This document shows positions 62,952 through 64,000 of a stretch of DNA of 64,000 nucleotides, one piece after another. The stretch is from JAPOVO01 sp026708165 (GTDB taxonomy: Bacteria; Chloroflexota; UBA11872; VXNJ01). Both the position numbers and the translations under genes were made by a program. The notes beneath the pieces are model-generated. The model saw only the letters and a program-made list of their open reading frames with translations. It was not told where the DNA came from and ran no database searches. Location: NCBI GenBank assembly GCA_965208775.1, contig OZ242360.1, forward strand, positions 1,054,001 to 1,118,000, given 5' to 3'. The stretch's first letter is position 1. The number at the start of each line of letters is the position of its first letter.

Positions 62952-63133
62952 GCAGGTATTTCTCCCTAGAGCGCCAGCTCTGGAAGAGCGAAGAGGGATA
63001 GGATCGAGGGCCTCGGCGTTTTCGCCCCTACTCCTCTTCTCTCCTCCATCGGAGCCCAGCGCCAAACTGTTCTGTTTTGCGATGTCGGCGCAACGTCCGA
63101 CAGGCGGTTAACGAAGCGCCGCGCCGGCGGGCG

Positions 63134-63397
63134 TTAACCGCGAAGTTTCAGATGCCGAACGACCTCCTTGTATTTCTCCGCGTCGCGTCCGCGCAGATAA
63201 CGCAACAGTGATCCCCGCCTTCCGACGAGACCCAGCAGGCCGCGGCGCGAGTGATGATCGTGTTTGTGGACCTTCAGATGTTCGGTCAGATGGGCGATGC
63301 GGGTTGTGAGAATGCCTATCTGCACCTGGGTCGAGCCCGTGTCGCCCTCGTGAGTTTGAAGCTCTTGAATTACGCGTTGTTTGTTTGGGCCGGCCAA
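63134..63397 (-). CDS. rpsO: 30S ribosomal protein S15
   Basis: An 87-residue S15, which binds 16S rRNA early in 30S assembly. The core is GDTGSTQVQIGILTTRIAHL, then EHLKVHKHDHHSRRGLLGLV and GRRGSLLRYLRGRDAEKYKE, all diagnostic. The start is TTG 63397 with AGGA six bases before it. It is the first gene of the run to pnp. A terminator-like hairpin lies between its only possible promoter region and the start codon. Confidence 0.97.
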   Translation of the reverse strand: MAGPNKQRVIQELQTHEGDTGSTQVQIGILTTRIAHLTEHLKVHKHDHHSRRGLLGLVGRRGSLLRYLRGRDAEKYKEVVRHLKLRG

Positions 63398-63413
63398 ATT
63401 AATCCTGACTACT

Positions 63414-63437
63414 AAAAAAGCCCGCCTGCGAGCGGGC
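63414..63437 (-). terminator. Intrinsic-terminator-like hairpin in the rpsO leader
   Basis: On the minus strand GCCCGC-TCGCAG-GCGGGC is followed at once by TTTTTT, 17 bases before the rpsO start. No minus-strand gene lies upstream within the window (the neighbour is divergent), so it is probably a leader attenuator rather than the end of another transcript. It could also stop antisense or longer read-through from beyond the window. Confidence 0.7.
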
Positions 63438-63468
63438 CAGCCGAACTGATTTCCTTACCTCTTGGGAG

Positions 63469-63474
63469 AGTATA
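63469..63474 (-). promoter_or_regulatory. Candidate -10 box of the rpsO-pnp transcript
   Basis: TATACT on the minus strand is one base from TATAAT and would start a leader of about 65 bases that includes the hairpin at 63414-63437. No good -35 box is visible at 16-18 bases. Confidence 0.4.
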
Positions 63475-63526
63475 GCATTCAACAAGCCTATGAAACGTTC
63501 CTATTCTCGCAGCTCGTGACTATCTG

Positions 63527-64000
63527 ATGGCGAGTCGAAGGCGCGCAAAGCGCCGAGGCCAGCGTCGGATCGCGCCGCCCGCTCCGCCCCCTCGCGCCGC
63601 GCCGCCGCGTCAGCGGACACGCCTTTCCCGACGCCAGTGGATCCTGATGACCGTCGTCTTCCTCGGACTCATCCCGCTCCAGATCTTCGTGCTTCAGAAC
63701 TTTTTCGACCGGCCTCCGGGAACGGCTATCGAGAACGTCGATTCTGAGTTGATCGAGGACATCGACTCGCCGCACGAGCCGTACTCCAGCATCCCGCCCA
63801 CGTCGGGAGCGCACGTCGCGTCTGGGGCGGCTTGGGGCGTCCACTCCGATCCGATCCCCAACGAGGTGCAGGTAGCCAATCTCCTCGACGGAGGGGTCAT
63901 CGTCCAGTACAACTGCGTGACCGGCACTGTCGAATGCGACGAGTTGGTCAGCGCGCTGACCGCCGTATACCAACGGTACCCCGGCGCGAAGATCATTCTC
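63527..64000 (+). CDS. DUF3105 membrane protein, cut at the right window edge
   Basis: One hundred fifty-eight residues are visible. A very basic Arg/Pro-rich N-terminal tail (about 1-37) leads into one helix (WILMTVVFLGLIPLQIFVL). The external DUF3105 domain follows, with YSSIPPTSGAHVASGAAWGV, HSDPIPNEVQVANLLDGGVI and VQYNCVTG. Family members usually read NLEHGG where this one has NLLDGG. Function of the family is unknown. The ATG at 63527 is divergent from rpsO, with a 129-base shared upstream region. Confidence 0.85.
   Translation, partial: MASRRRAKRRGQRRIAPPAPPPRAAPPRQRTRLSRRQWILMTVVFLGLIPLQIFVLQNFFDRPPGTAIENVDSELIEDIDSPHEPYSSIPPTSGAHVASGAAWGVHSDPIPNEVQVANLLDGGVIVQYNCVTGTVECDELVSALTAVYQRYPGAKIIL

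Overview
The window looks like a chromosomal segment of an uncultured, GC-rich member of the Chloroflexota, probably from the Dehalococcoidia/SAR202 side. This is inference. It rests on the minus-strand run rpsO-pnp-dapB-asd-dapA-udg-rnj-ftsK, lipoproteins with VPVE-type repeats, an interspersed repeat family with the core CTGAGCTTGTCGAAGG, frequent GTG/TTG starts, and glycan genes of a type I associate with that phylum. No phage, integrase, transposase or CRISPR array is visible.

Layout. 1-9.1 kb: a partial DUF402 gene, a DUF4349 lipoprotein carrying two PKD domains, a LivK-like binding lipoprotein, a YefM/VapC toxin-antitoxin pair with a palindromic operator, a SulP/STAS anion transporter, a NUDIX hydrolase and an NCS2 nucleobase permease with an extra C-terminal domain. 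The gaps between them hold hairpin-forming repeats. 9.4-13.2 kb: a giant secreted protein with a metzincin-like protease site and 14 RCC1-like repeats. 13.6-21.6 kb: housekeeping and accessory enzymes (NUDIX, AMP-forming ligase, ketopantoate reductase-like, methyltransferase, HAD, purC, SDR, SRPBCC). 21.7-24.7 kb: tRNA-Ala(CGC), rpmA, rplU, and an nrtR-nadA unit with a good NrtR-type operator. 24.7-27.7 kb: a zinc-ribbon regulator, an MFS transporter and a 2-hydroxyacid dehydrogenase.

27.9-51.7 kb is the most unusual part, an envelope-glycan island. It contains three copies of an uncharacterised polytopic protein with an ectodomain (family A, one copy frameshifted) and three copies of a GT-C-like membrane protein (family B), arranged A1-B1-A2, A3-(B start remnant) and B2-B3. 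Among them lie a GT39-like transferase, a membrane sulfatase-fold protein whose N-terminal ectodomain resembles that of family A, a Tat-exported six-hairpin glycosidase-like protein, a PQQ-type sugar dehydrogenase, a LysM membrane protein and a PLP enzyme. I infer that they build or remodel a surface glycan, with A as the partner of B.

51.7-64 kb: selD, whose catalytic position is an in-frame TGA (predicted selenocysteine), then ftsK, rnj, a family-4 uracil-DNA glycosylase ending in a clamp-binding motif, dapA, asd, dapB, pnp and rpsO (with an attenuator-like hairpin in its leader), and a divergent partial DUF3105 gene at the right edge.
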